A stretch of DNA of 64,000 nucleotides, taken from assembly GCA_938002655.1 (NCBI GenBank), contig CALLAC010000001.1:186001-250000 (forward strand). Direction: 5' to 3'. This document shows positions 52,327 through 60,254 of this stretch, piece by piece. The stretch comes from an uncultured Cytophagales bacterium (GTDB lineage Bacteria; Bacteroidota; Bacteroidia; Cytophagales; Thermonemataceae). A model generated the notes under the pieces. That model was not told the origin of the DNA and ran no database searches. It saw nothing but the letters and a program-made list of their open reading frames with translations. Position 1 is the first letter of the stretch. Each line of letters opens with the position of its first letter. The translations under genes and the position numbers were made by a program.

Positions 52327-52737
52327 TTACAATTTTTCCATAACCACCAAAATTCCTAATGTGCCGACAATCAGAGCGTTGGTAACTAAGCCTGATAAGT
52401 TTCTTTGAATAAGAAAAAGTAAAACTCCTGTTCCGATGCAAAGGTAAGGGGTATATTGAAGTTTTTCGAAGTTGGGCCAATTCATAATTTTTGAAAGAAT
52501 AAGCACTGCGGTAGCTGAAATAGCCAGACTTGTTAAAATTACAAAAATTTTATTCTTACCATTGAATAAAAAGCCTTCTAGCAAAGAGACTAACGCCAGT
52601 GCCCCCCAAGCAATAATTGATAGCATTTGGAATGTTTTGAGGGGTAGGCTTTGAAAATTTTTTAAGATAAAACTCAATAATAAAAGAGCAAAAGCAACGC
52701 TAGAAACTACACCCAAGAACTTGGAGAGAGTATTCAT
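52327..52737 (-). CDS. Four-helix membrane protein of unknown function
   Basis: The 136-residue protein has predicted membrane helices at about 8-27, 35-55, 64-84 and 90-134 (the last segment may be two helices). There are no recognisable motifs. It lies ten bases upstream of the kinase gene, so the two are almost certainly co-transcribed. A hairpin separates it from the preceding secreted-protein gene. A membrane partner for the soluble kinase is the simplest inference. Confidence 0.75.
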   Translation of the reverse strand: MNTLSKFLGVVSSVAFALLLLSFILKNFQSLPLKTFQMLSIIAWGALALVSLLEGFLFNGKNKIFVILTSLAISATAVLILSKIMNWPNFEKLQYTPYLCIGTGVLLFLIQRNLSGLVTNALIVGTLGILVVMEKL

Positions 52738-52752
52738 AATCGTAAAAAAAAG

Positions 52753-52782
52753 AATTGTGCTTACTTAAAACCAAGCACAATT
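52753..52782 (-). terminator. Terminator after the second secreted-protein gene
   Basis: A ten-base stem (52753-52762 with 52773-52782) is followed on the minus strand by a run of eight T residues (52744-52751). It may only partly stop transcription into the membrane-protein/kinase pair. Confidence 0.75.
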
Positions 52783-52798
52783 TTGTACAAAAAAGATT

Positions 52799-53221
52799 TT
52801 ATCTTTTAAATCCTATTACGCTTGAGCCGCAATAGTCTTGACCTTCCTTAACTTCGTAGGCTAAATAGTATATGCCTGTACGTGAGCATTTTATATCGAT
52901 AGCAGGCATATATTTTTTTTCTTTTTCCAAATAGCTACTTGCTACGGGCTTTTTCTCAGAATCCATGAGCGTCACGAAAAGTCCTTTGTTGGCACTATTG
53001 GCAAGAGTAATACGATAACTGGTATTATTACTAAAAACGTAAGAATAAATAATCTGCTTTTTGCTGCCATTCATGAAATCTAGTTTATAGCTTTTGAGGT
53101 ATTTGAAACCATCGGGTTTAAGGCGTTCAGCACATTTGTTGGTATACTCTGTAACATCGCACTGGGCATTTGCAAGATATGCAAAGCTGAAAGCGAGGAG
53201 TAAAAACAATACCTTTTTCAT
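52799..53221 (-). CDS. Secreted protein B', paralogue of 54162-54713
   Basis: The 140-residue protein has a signal peptide ending NAQC. The mature part contains GFKYLKSYKLDF near 38, a strand-rich centre (YRITLANSANKGLFVTLMDS, in part, near 71), IDIKCSRTGIYYLAYEV near 108 and the end CGSSVIGFKR. Its paralogue B shares GYKFLRSYKLEG, IEITCTKTGVYKILFE and CGGAVISFKR. Four Cys are kept in both, suggesting disulfides. The beta-sandwich pattern resembles a carbohydrate-binding or pre-peptidase C-terminal type fold, but I cannot name a family. It has its own promoter. Confidence 0.8.
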   Translation of the reverse strand: MKKVLFLLLAFSFAYLANAQCDVTEYTNKCAERLKPDGFKYLKSYKLDFMNGSKKQIIYSYVFSNNTSYRITLANSANKGLFVTLMDSEKKPVASSYLEKEKKYMPAIDIKCSRTGIYYLAYEVKEGQDYCGSSVIGFKR

Positions 53222-53258
53222 ATATATTGTGTTTTTTGAGAGTTTCCAGTTTCGAGTT

Positions 53259-53289
53259 CAAAGGTAATAAAAAACATAATCAATGTCAA
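53259..53289 (-). promoter_or_regulatory. Promoter of the B' gene
   Basis: On the minus strand, ATTG (53286-53289) precedes TACCTTTG (53259-53266) by about 20 bases, with the ATG at 53221. Confidence 0.55.
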
Positions 53290-53307
53290 TATATCAAGCA
53301 ACAATTT

Positions 53308-54150
53308 TTAGCTTGTAATATGTTCTCTGATTTCTTTAAGAGTTTGTGAAAGTTTCTGAAAGTCTTCTTTACTCATATTTACTTTGCTAGATTTACCTTC
53401 TTGGGTTTCTACACTGATATTTTTGTAGCTTTCATTGATTTTCTGTAAATCATTGTAGAGCTTCTCAATATGTTTAGAAACAGACTTATTCGGTTCTAAT
53501 TCTTTCAAAATAACTTCTGCCACGAGCTTTTGGTCAGCGATTTTTTCATTTAGGGCAGGTTTATTGGCTTTTTCAGCAACTTGCGTAGCCAAATACAGAG
53601 ATTCTACCCAGCCTCCAATTACCATCAGGGTTAGCACTTCGCCACGTTTGTCTTCTTCCAATTTCTGACGCATAGCTGTTAGCCCTAAACCTGTGGTAAG
53701 GATAAGTTCGTTCATATCTTTGGTTTCTTGTGTAATTTTTTTGATTTTTTCAAAATCAAAAAATTGAGCAACTTTCAAACCTTCTGCCATTTTACGGGTA
53801 GCATCTAAAAATTTGATAGCATCTTGGGTTTTGTTATGTAAATTGGCGTAGCCTAAATCTACGCTATACACACCCAAATTTAGAGCCATTTGATGTTCGG
53901 TATTGTATTTTTCAATATTTTCAGGTTTGTTGAGCAAGCTATTGTCGTATTCTACTCCGGAGCTTTTGATGAGGTCAGTCATTTCAATAGGATTGGGCAT
54001 TGCATTGAGTAATTGGTAATCTGTTCTGAACTCCGTTTTAGTGTTATTTTGTTTTTGAGTAGTGTCTTGTGTAGGCTTTTGTTGATTGTCGTTTTTGGGA
54101 CAAGCCATCAAGATAATGGCAGACAGAGGAAGCCAAAAGATTTTTCTCAT
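53308..54150 (-). CDS. Lipoprotein A', paralogue of 54790-55686
   Basis: The 280-residue lipoprotein has the lipobox IILMAC (Cys16) and a Gln/Thr-rich linker to about residue 48. The all-helical body has conserved blocks ALNLGVYSVDLGYANLHNKTQDAI (in part, about 90), QFFDFEKIKKI and LMVIGGWVESLYLATQVAEK (in part, about 175). Its paralogue A shares each block. The family is unnamed to me. The gene starts 11 bases after the stop of secreted protein B, so B and A' are translated from one transcript. Confidence 0.8.
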   Translation of the reverse strand: MRKIFWLPLSAIILMACPKNDNQQKPTQDTTQKQNNTKTEFRTDYQLLNAMPNPIEMTDLIKSSGVEYDNSLLNKPENIEKYNTEHQMALNLGVYSVDLGYANLHNKTQDAIKFLDATRKMAEGLKVAQFFDFEKIKKITQETKDMNELILTTGLGLTAMRQKLEEDKRGEVLTLMVIGGWVESLYLATQVAEKANKPALNEKIADQKLVAEVILKELEPNKSVSKHIEKLYNDLQKINESYKNISVETQEGKSSKVNMSKEDFQKLSQTLKEIREHITS

Positions 54151-54161
54151 AAAAGTATTTT

Positions 54162-54713
54162 TTAACGTTTGAAACTTATAACAGCTCCGCCACAGAAATT
54201 TCGTTTATTGAAATAATGTTCAAACAAAATCTTGTAAACACCTGTTTTGGTACAGGTAATTTCTATGGACGAGTAAAACTTTTGCGTATCGGGGTCGTAA
54301 GAAGATGCTATAACTCTGCCTGTAGGATCGTACAAAGTCATTTTCAAATTACTACCTACATAAGATTCAGCTCTGATGAGATAATTTGTTCCTTTACTGA
54401 ATGTATATTCTTGTTGTATAGGATCATTCGAAGGACCTTCAAGTTTATAACTTCTTAAAAACTTGTATCCCGAATTTTTAAGTGCTTCAACAATATCTCT
54501 GATGTAAGCATTAGGATTACAATTTTCAATACGAGGATTAATCTCTTTTTTATTTGTTTGTTTTTTAGGATCGGTTTGGGTTTTGGTATCTTTTTGCGTT
54601 TGTATTTTCTGTTGAGGTTTGGTATTTTGTGGTGGGGTGGTAGTTTTCTGTTGAGCTAAACTTTTCCCTATTATTATCTCCATGAAAATCAGGATTATGC
54701 ACAAATTTTTCAT
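54162..54713 (-). CDS. Secreted protein B with Thr/Gln/Lys-rich linker
   Basis: The 183-residue protein has a signal peptide (about 1-20, ending SLAQ). A low-complexity linker rich in Gln, Thr, Lys and Pro follows (21-58). The B-type domain (about 62-183) is like that of 52799-53221. The linker is absent from B', so the two copies differ mainly there. Four Cys at corresponding positions are kept. A possible -7 box CAAATTTA lies at 54721-54728 on the minus strand just upstream. Confidence 0.8.
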   Translation of the reverse strand: MKNLCIILIFMEIIIGKSLAQQKTTTPPQNTKPQQKIQTQKDTKTQTDPKKQTNKKEINPRIENCNPNAYIRDIVEALKNSGYKFLRSYKLEGPSNDPIQQEYTFSKGTNYLIRAESYVGSNLKMTLYDPTGRVIASSYDPDTQKFYSSIEITCTKTGVYKILFEHYFNKRNFCGGAVISFKR

Positions 54714-54789
54714 AGGTCTTCAAATTTACTGTTGTCGAGGATAAAAGATTCTGCAAATAAGAAAGATTGAGAAACCTTTTAATAAAGTT

Positions 54790-55686
54790 TTAGCTAATAA
54801 CTTTATTACGAATAGCGGCAATCTTAGTAGTAATTTCGTTGAGGGTTTCTTTGCTCATTTCTGCTTGTTCACTACCACCTTGCTGAACAGCTATGGTACC
54901 TTCTTTTTCTTCTTGTTTGGTTTCTCCTTCGCTTTTGGTGAATTTGATTTTTTCGAAAGATTTTTGCAAGTCTACAAGTTCGTCATGTAAATCTCTCATT
55001 TTAGATTGACTAGCGTAATAATCAAGGAGTTGCACGATTTGTTCAAGTACGATTTTTTGGTCGGCAATCATTTGTTCTAGGTCTTTATTCGGCTTTTTTT
55101 GTACTACTTGGGTAGCCAAATACATTACTTCTATCCAACCACCTGCAATGATAAGTACAGTCAAATCGCTTCGGTCTTGTTCATAAAGTTTATTGTTGAT
55201 ATTGATTAAATTTTCTTCGGTAAGTTGTAAAAGTTCATCGAGTTTATCTTTGCTTTTAGAGAGTTGCTTGATTTTTTCAAACTCAAAATATTGACCAATT
55301 TTAAGGTTATCAGCCATATCTTTTACTCCTACAAGCAAATTGATAGCATCTTGTGATTTTTCGTAGATATTGGCATAACCCAAATCTGTACTGAATACAC
55401 CAAGATTAAGAGCTTGCTTAAACTCAATTACATATTTAGATTCGTTATCCACTGAATTTAATAGTCCTTGGTCATAATCAATACCACTATCTTTGATGAT
55501 GGAAGAGATAATCATAGGGCTAGGAATTCTATCTACAAACTCCTTGATAGTCTTTTTATCAATAGCTTCTTTGCCTGATTTTACTTTTTTAGTGGTATCG
55601 CTTGCTACTTTGTTAATATCGCTGTCATTATCACAAGCACTCAGTAAAAACATAAAAGTTAAAAAACTATAAACAATCTTTTTCAT
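54790..55686 (-). CDS. Lipoprotein A
   Basis: The 298-residue lipoprotein has the lipobox FLLSAC (Cys18) followed by acidic residues (DNDSD), a short linker, and the helical A-type body with ALNLGVFSTDLGYANIYEKSQDAI (in part), QYFEFEKIKQL and LIIAGGWIEVMYLATQVVQK (in part). The Asp-rich sequence after the Cys may act as a retention or surface-export signal. It lies directly downstream of the exporter gene (96 bases) and opens the A-B-A'-B' series. Confidence 0.8.
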   Translation of the reverse strand: MKKIVYSFLTFMFLLSACDNDSDINKVASDTTKKVKSGKEAIDKKTIKEFVDRIPSPMIISSIIKDSGIDYDQGLLNSVDNESKYVIEFKQALNLGVFSTDLGYANIYEKSQDAINLLVGVKDMADNLKIGQYFEFEKIKQLSKSKDKLDELLQLTEENLININNKLYEQDRSDLTVLIIAGGWIEVMYLATQVVQKKPNKDLEQMIADQKIVLEQIVQLLDYYASQSKMRDLHDELVDLQKSFEKIKFTKSEGETKQEEKEGTIAVQQGGSEQAEMSKETLNEITTKIAAIRNKVIS

Positions 55687-55782
55687 AAATTTAAAGTTTT
55701 AAGGGACATAAACTTGTAACGTGCAATTTGAGCTCAAATAAAACAGTTTTTTCTAAAATTTCAAACAATCTTTGCAAAATTT

Positions 55783-58700
55783 TCATTTTTTTGTTGCAAG
55801 CTTCTTTTTGAAAAAATTGAAGATCGATAGAGAAAGAGCTTTTTTGAATGTTTCGTAGTACAAAGTAACATACAATATTGCGGAAAAGAACCAGATTATC
55901 ATAATATCAAAATAATAAGTATTGATGAGCATACCTGCAAAATGCTTGGAGGGTGCAAGAAACTGCGTTCTGTAATCTAAGAAATGGGCAGGTAGCAAAG
56001 GTTCTTGGAAAATGGGATCGGCTTGTTGTAAGAGTTTTTCTTTGTAGAGTAAGATTTTGTCTCGTACATTAGCATTCCGAGCCAAATCGGATAGACTTTC
56101 GTTGAAGTAGGTATTTTTATATTTTTCTAAGGAATAGCCTTTGACTTTTTCTTCTAATCTATCTTCCAGATCGTTTTTCTCACGGCTGAAATAATTTCTC
56201 CGAGCTTTGTAATATTCTGATAATTCTTCTAAATAGGCTTTCAGTTCTGCTTCTACTTTTGAATTATAGGCATGGATATTGAGTTGGGAGAGCAAATTAT
56301 CAAAGTTTTTAAAGACAGGACGATTTTCTTTGCCATACTGAGTTTTCAGGTCGAAGGCTTTTTCTTTTTGTAATTCATAAACGATGAGTTTGAGTTCAGC
56401 GATTTTTATATTATTTAAAGAATCGGAGTTTTTATCTAAAATTTTAGAAAGCCTTACACGAGCATTGCCAAGTTCATCGAGCCATAATTGGCGAAAATCT
56501 GCAATACTGATTTCTTTTTCGTACTCAAAGAATGGTTTTTGGAATTTATTATTTTTGAATTGTTCTACGGCAATAGCTTCAAACCCCCAACGCGAAACCA
56601 TGAGGTCAGCCAATAGCGGAACTTGCCCTCTATCACTTACGAATTGATTGAGCTTATCAAAATTAAAAATTACACCGCTCAAAATCATTTGTGGAATAAG
56701 TAGCAAAGGAATAGTGATGTAAATAGTGACTACCGAGTTGAAAGTAGCAGAAATATTCAATCCGAGTATATTGGCAAAGCAAGAGACTGTGAAAAGTACT
56801 GCCCAATACATCATATTCATTCCTTTCACTTCAAGAATAGCATTACCAATAAGTACAAAAGAAAGTGTTTGAATAGCAGAAAGCCCGAAGAGAATAATCA
56901 GTTTGGAGAGTAAATAGCTATGCCTGCTCAAATTAAGAAAAGACTCTCGGCGTTGAATTTTTCGGTCTTTGATAATTTCTTCGGCACTTACGGTTAGACC
57001 CATAAAAAGAGCTACCAGCACACAGATAAGGATGTAAGCAGGGATATTGTCGTTGTAACGATAGCTATACCCCAGAGTAAGCGGGTCGTTATTGAATCGT
57101 ATAATAAAAGCAAGCAAAAAGGCAAGAAGAGGAGCTTCTAAAAGATTGATAATTATGTATTGCGTATTACCTGCTTTGGCTAGAAAATCGCGTATTGTGA
57201 AGAGAATGGTTTGTTTAGTCCAATGGGGTAAATCCAAAGCTTTGGGCGGAACTTCTCTTTGCTCTTCTACGGGGCGAATTTTATCGCTAAAGTTTTTCAA
57301 GAATAGTTCATGCCATTGGATAGGCGTTTTTTTGCGTTGGTTGGTATATTGTCCGCTTTCATCAATAGTACGAGCTTCAATAATATCAAAAATTTGTTCG
57401 GGGTTTACATTACCGCAATTGGGGCATTGCCCTTCTTCGGCTTTGAGTTGGTTGTCTTGTTTTTTGAAATAAATAACGGCATCAACGGGATTGCCATAGA
57501 AAACCTGATAACCTCCGGTATCCAGGATAATGAGTTTGTTAAACATTTTAAAGATATCCGAGGAGGGCTGATGGATTACAACGAAAATGAGTTTTCCTTT
57601 TGCAGAAAGTTCTTTGAGCAAATCAAGAACATTTTCGGAATCTTTCGAAGAAAGTCCAGAAGTGGGTTCATCAAGGAAAAGGACTGCGGGTTCGCGTATG
57701 AGCTCTAAGGCAATATTGAGGCGTTTGCGTTGCCCACCACTAATAGTTTTGTTGAGAACATTTCCTACTTTCAAATCTTTGATATGAGCAAGCCCTAAAT
57801 CTTCTAGGGTTTTCATTACTCGCTCGTGGAGCTCTTTTTCAGAAAAACTTTTAAAGCAAAGTTTGGTGTTGTAGTAAAGGTTTTGATAGACGGTCAGTTC
57901 TTCGATGAGCAAATCATCTTGAGCTACATAGCCGATAACTCCTTGTACTTTGTCTTTTTCTTTATGAATATCAATACCGTTGAGCAAAACTTGCCCTTTG
58001 GAGGGGGTTTCTAAGCCTGCCAATACATTAAGCAGAGTAGTTTTTCCTGCACCACTTGCCCCCATAATGCCAATAAGGTTGCCTGCACTTTCGGCTACGC
58101 TTACACCACGCAATCCTAAATTCCCATTTTTGAACTTGTATTCAATATTTATAGCATTGAAAGAAAGTTTTTGCTTTTTTTGAACATCTGTAAAATTAGC
58201 GATAATATCGCTGAAATAAAAAGAGTTACCTGCTTGTGTTCTGATAATACTGCCCGAAGTAAATTGGTAAATTTTGTTGGGCTTCATTAAAAAGTCGTTG
58301 AGCTTGATATTTTCGTTGCCTGTGTATTTTACAAAGTACATATGGGCTTCGGGCATACGCAAAAATATAAGCTCTCCGTCTAATCTTTCTACCTGAATAT
58401 GTTTGATGGTATTGGTACGAGGAATATACAGCGAACTAATTGTAAGGATATTTTCGTTACCCACGAGCTCATCAGCTTTCTTGAAGACAAAGTTGTAAAT
58501 AACTTTGAAAAGCTTTTCATTTTTGAGCAGGTAATCGGCAGAGGTTTGCACTACCTCCAAGCGTCTTTTAGTTACACGATTATCCGAAGCCAAAAGTTCG
58601 AGCATTCGTACTACAATGAGAATTTTTTGGCTCAGAACTAAACGGCTTTCTTTTTCGGGGGCAATTTCTTTGCGGAAAAGTCCGCCAAGTTTTACAGAAA

Positions 58701-58983
58701 ATTTTTGGAAAGCTCTTTCTTCGTCAGTTACTTTTTTACTACCTGTTTCTTCTTCGTTAGATAAGGTTTCTTTTTCGTTTTCGCTCACTCTTGCACCAAA
58801 ATCATTCCATAATTTGTGATAATATTCTCTGTATTTTTGCATATATGCTGGTATAGAGTCTTGGGCTAAAACTTCTTGGAAATATTCAGCGATGAAATTT
58901 TCTTCTTTGAAAGAAACACCTCCATCTTGTAAGACGGTAATAGCAAAAACTTTTGTGAGGGCTTCAAGTACAGCTTCGCTCAT
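55783..58983 (-). CDS. ABCG-type ABC exporter with extra N-terminal domains and a large predicted ectodomain
   Basis: The 1066-residue protein combines ATPase and permease. Residues 1-170 are helical and look TerB-like (ITVLQDGGVSFKEENFI). Residues about 178-265 are beta-rich (KLNDFLMKPNKIY, LTSG-like turns) and could be a degenerate FHA-like domain. The ATPase has Walker A GASGAGKTT (308-316), signature SGGQ (415-418), Walker B LFLDE (435-439) and switch His471. CPNCGN at 520-525 resembles half of a zinc ribbon. Membrane helices run from about 610 to 780. A roughly 230-residue charged helical segment then lies between the fifth and sixth helices, on the outer face in ABCG topology. The last helix is near 1030. 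Substrate unknown. Confidence 0.87.
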   Translation of the reverse strand: MSEAVLEALTKVFAITVLQDGGVSFKEENFIAEYFQEVLAQDSIPAYMQKYREYYHKLWNDFGARVSENEKETLSNEEETGSKKVTDEERAFQKFSVKLGGLFRKEIAPEKESRLVLSQKILIVVRMLELLASDNRVTKRRLEVVQTSADYLLKNEKLFKVIYNFVFKKADELVGNENILTISSLYIPRTNTIKHIQVERLDGELIFLRMPEAHMYFVKYTGNENIKLNDFLMKPNKIYQFTSGSIIRTQAGNSFYFSDIIANFTDVQKKQKLSFNAINIEYKFKNGNLGLRGVSVAESAGNLIGIMGASGAGKTTLLNVLAGLETPSKGQVLLNGIDIHKEKDKVQGVIGYVAQDDLLIEELTVYQNLYYNTKLCFKSFSEKELHERVMKTLEDLGLAHIKDLKVGNVLNKTISGGQRKRLNIALELIREPAVLFLDEPTSGLSSKDSENVLDLLKELSAKGKLIFVVIHQPSSDIFKMFNKLIILDTGGYQVFYGNPVDAVIYFKKQDNQLKAEEGQCPNCGNVNPEQIFDIIEARTIDESGQYTNQRKKTPIQWHELFLKNFSDKIRPVEEQREVPPKALDLPHWTKQTILFTIRDFLAKAGNTQYIIINLLEAPLLAFLLAFIIRFNNDPLTLGYSYRYNDNIPAYILICVLVALFMGLTVSAEEIIKDRKIQRRESFLNLSRHSYLLSKLIILFGLSAIQTLSFVLIGNAILEVKGMNMMYWAVLFTVSCFANILGLNISATFNSVVTIYITIPLLLIPQMILSGVIFNFDKLNQFVSDRGQVPLLADLMVSRWGFEAIAVEQFKNNKFQKPFFEYEKEISIADFRQLWLDELGNARVRLSKILDKNSDSLNNIKIAELKLIVYELQKEKAFDLKTQYGKENRPVFKNFDNLLSQLNIHAYNSKVEAELKAYLEELSEYYKARRNYFSREKNDLEDRLEEKVKGYSLEKYKNTYFNESLSDLARNANVRDKILLYKEKLLQQADPIFQEPLLPAHFLDYRTQFLAPSKHFAGMLINTYYFDIMIIWFFSAILYVTLYYETFKKALSLSIFNFFKKKLATKK

Positions 58984-59063
58984 ATATGCAGAAAATTATA
59001 ACAAAGTAATAGTGGAATTAAGCATTCACAAGACAAAAAGTAGATTTGTTTTAGAAAAAAAGC

Positions 59064-59089
59064 CTTATAGGCTTTCAAAAGCCTATAAG
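59064..59089. repeat. Nested palindromic element, variant copy G
   Basis: A 12-base perfect stem (59064-59075 with 59078-59089) has a two-base loop. The arm CTTATAGGCTTT is a variant of the family core. It lies within the SiaC-like/exporter gap, inside the presumed operon. Confidence 0.75.
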
Positions 59090-59098
59090 ATAAGAATT

Positions 59099-59464
59099 TT
59101 AGTAAGTTTTGAACTCAAAGGGCAGTCCATCTACAATATCTTGAAATTCTTTGCCAGCTTCTTCCATATCTTCGTCATCATCATGATGATACCAAATTAC
59201 TTTTGCACCATTGATGTTTTCAAGTTTAGTTAGTACATCAAGAATTACTTTGGAAGAGGCTGTGTTGAAATATTCTAGTTTGAAAGTAAAATTAGTTTCG
59301 GGATTGGGTGCGGCGGCGTATTTATCGAGCCAATCTAAAATTTGCTGATAGAAAGTTCTTACATCTTCGGGTAGTGAGCGTCCCGAAATTTCAAATATTC
59401 CATTATCTTTATCCAGAATTACTTTGGGTGTTTCTTCGGTTCCTTCTAAATTGATGATTTCCAT
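59099..59464 (-). CDS. SiaC-like regulatory phosphoprotein (DUF1987)
   Basis: The 121-residue protein matches the DUF1987/SiaC family. It begins with TPKVILDKDNGIFEISGRSLPED (in part, residues 12-34), continues with FTFKLEYFNTASSKVILDVL (in part, 59-78), and has WYHHDDDEDMEEAGKEF near 93. Thr68 in FNTASSK occupies the position that, as I recall, is phosphorylated in Pseudomonas SiaC by SiaB and dephosphorylated by SiaA; unphosphorylated SiaC activates the cyclase SiaD. No SiaD gene is present here. It follows the SiaB-like gene by 50 bases. Confidence 0.9.
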   Translation of the reverse strand: MEIINLEGTEETPKVILDKDNGIFEISGRSLPEDVRTFYQQILDWLDKYAAAPNPETNFTFKLEYFNTASSKVILDVLTKLENINGAKVIWYHHDDDEDMEEAGKEFQDIVDGLPFEFKTY

Positions 59465-59514
59465 AACTATGTAGTAAATTTTTGTATGTTTAACTTTTTG
59501 AGAAAAATAGAAAT

Positions 59515-60066
59515 TTATTCGCTACGAGGAACAACAATTTTCAGAGCAAAAAATGAGTATTCATCATTGATGGGTTCAAAACTATACCCTAGTTTTTCTC
59601 CTGATTTTCGTGCCATATCTACAAATCCTAGGCCAGCTCCTCCTTTATCAGAAATTTCGGTATTTTTGATAATTTCTTTGTAGAGGTCTTTCAAGCCATC
59701 TTTATCCAAGGAATTAACTCTTTCAATTTTAGCTTGTACAGCGGGGATAGCAGTATTACGAATAGGGTTGCCTGAGGTAACAATATATTCGTTGATTTGC
59801 TTTCCGAGCATAAAAATAGCATTGTTTTTTAAGCCGTCTTCGTCTTTTTCATTAAGTTCTTCGGAGTGTTTTACAATATTTTGCAAACATTCTACCATCA
59901 CACTGAAAACTTTTCTTTTTACTCCTCCAAGTTCGCCAATAGCATCCATATTTCGTTCTGCCATTGCCAAAATAGATTTGGTAATATCTTGGGTAAATTC
60001 GCCTTCGTATACCAAAATCAGATTATTGGCAATCATTGTTTTGTGCAGTTCATAAACATATTTCAT
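59515..60066 (-). CDS. SiaB-like protein kinase (HATPase fold, DUF6272)
   Basis: The 183-residue protein has a GHKL/HATPase-like fold: N-box VECLQNIVKHSEE with Glu59 and Asn63, and the ATP-lid glycines DKGGAGLGFVDMARKSG (about 140-155). There is no His-phosphotransfer or dimerisation domain, so it is not an ordinary histidine kinase. By analogy with SiaB it phosphorylates the downstream SiaC-like protein on Thr. All ATP-binding boxes look intact. It lies between the phosphatase and switch-protein genes, the order siaA-siaB-siaC. Confidence 0.9.
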   Translation of the reverse strand: MKYVYELHKTMIANNLILVYEGEFTQDITKSILAMAERNMDAIGELGGVKRKVFSVMVECLQNIVKHSEELNEKDEDGLKNNAIFMLGKQINEYIVTSGNPIRNTAIPAVQAKIERVNSLDKDGLKDLYKEIIKNTEISDKGGAGLGFVDMARKSGEKLGYSFEPINDEYSFFALKIVVPRSE

Positions 60067-60254
60067 ACAAATTAACTATTTTTAGTTTTTGGTTTATATT
60101 ACGCTTGTTTTGAAAATTTTGCTGTAAGTTAAATATTTTTCTGAAAACAAAAAACTTTCCTGAAAATTGTTTGAAAAATGAAAGATTTGGGTATTTGTTT
60201 AATGTTTTGAGTTTGGGATTGAGTTTTTTATATGAAACATTTTATTACCTTTGT

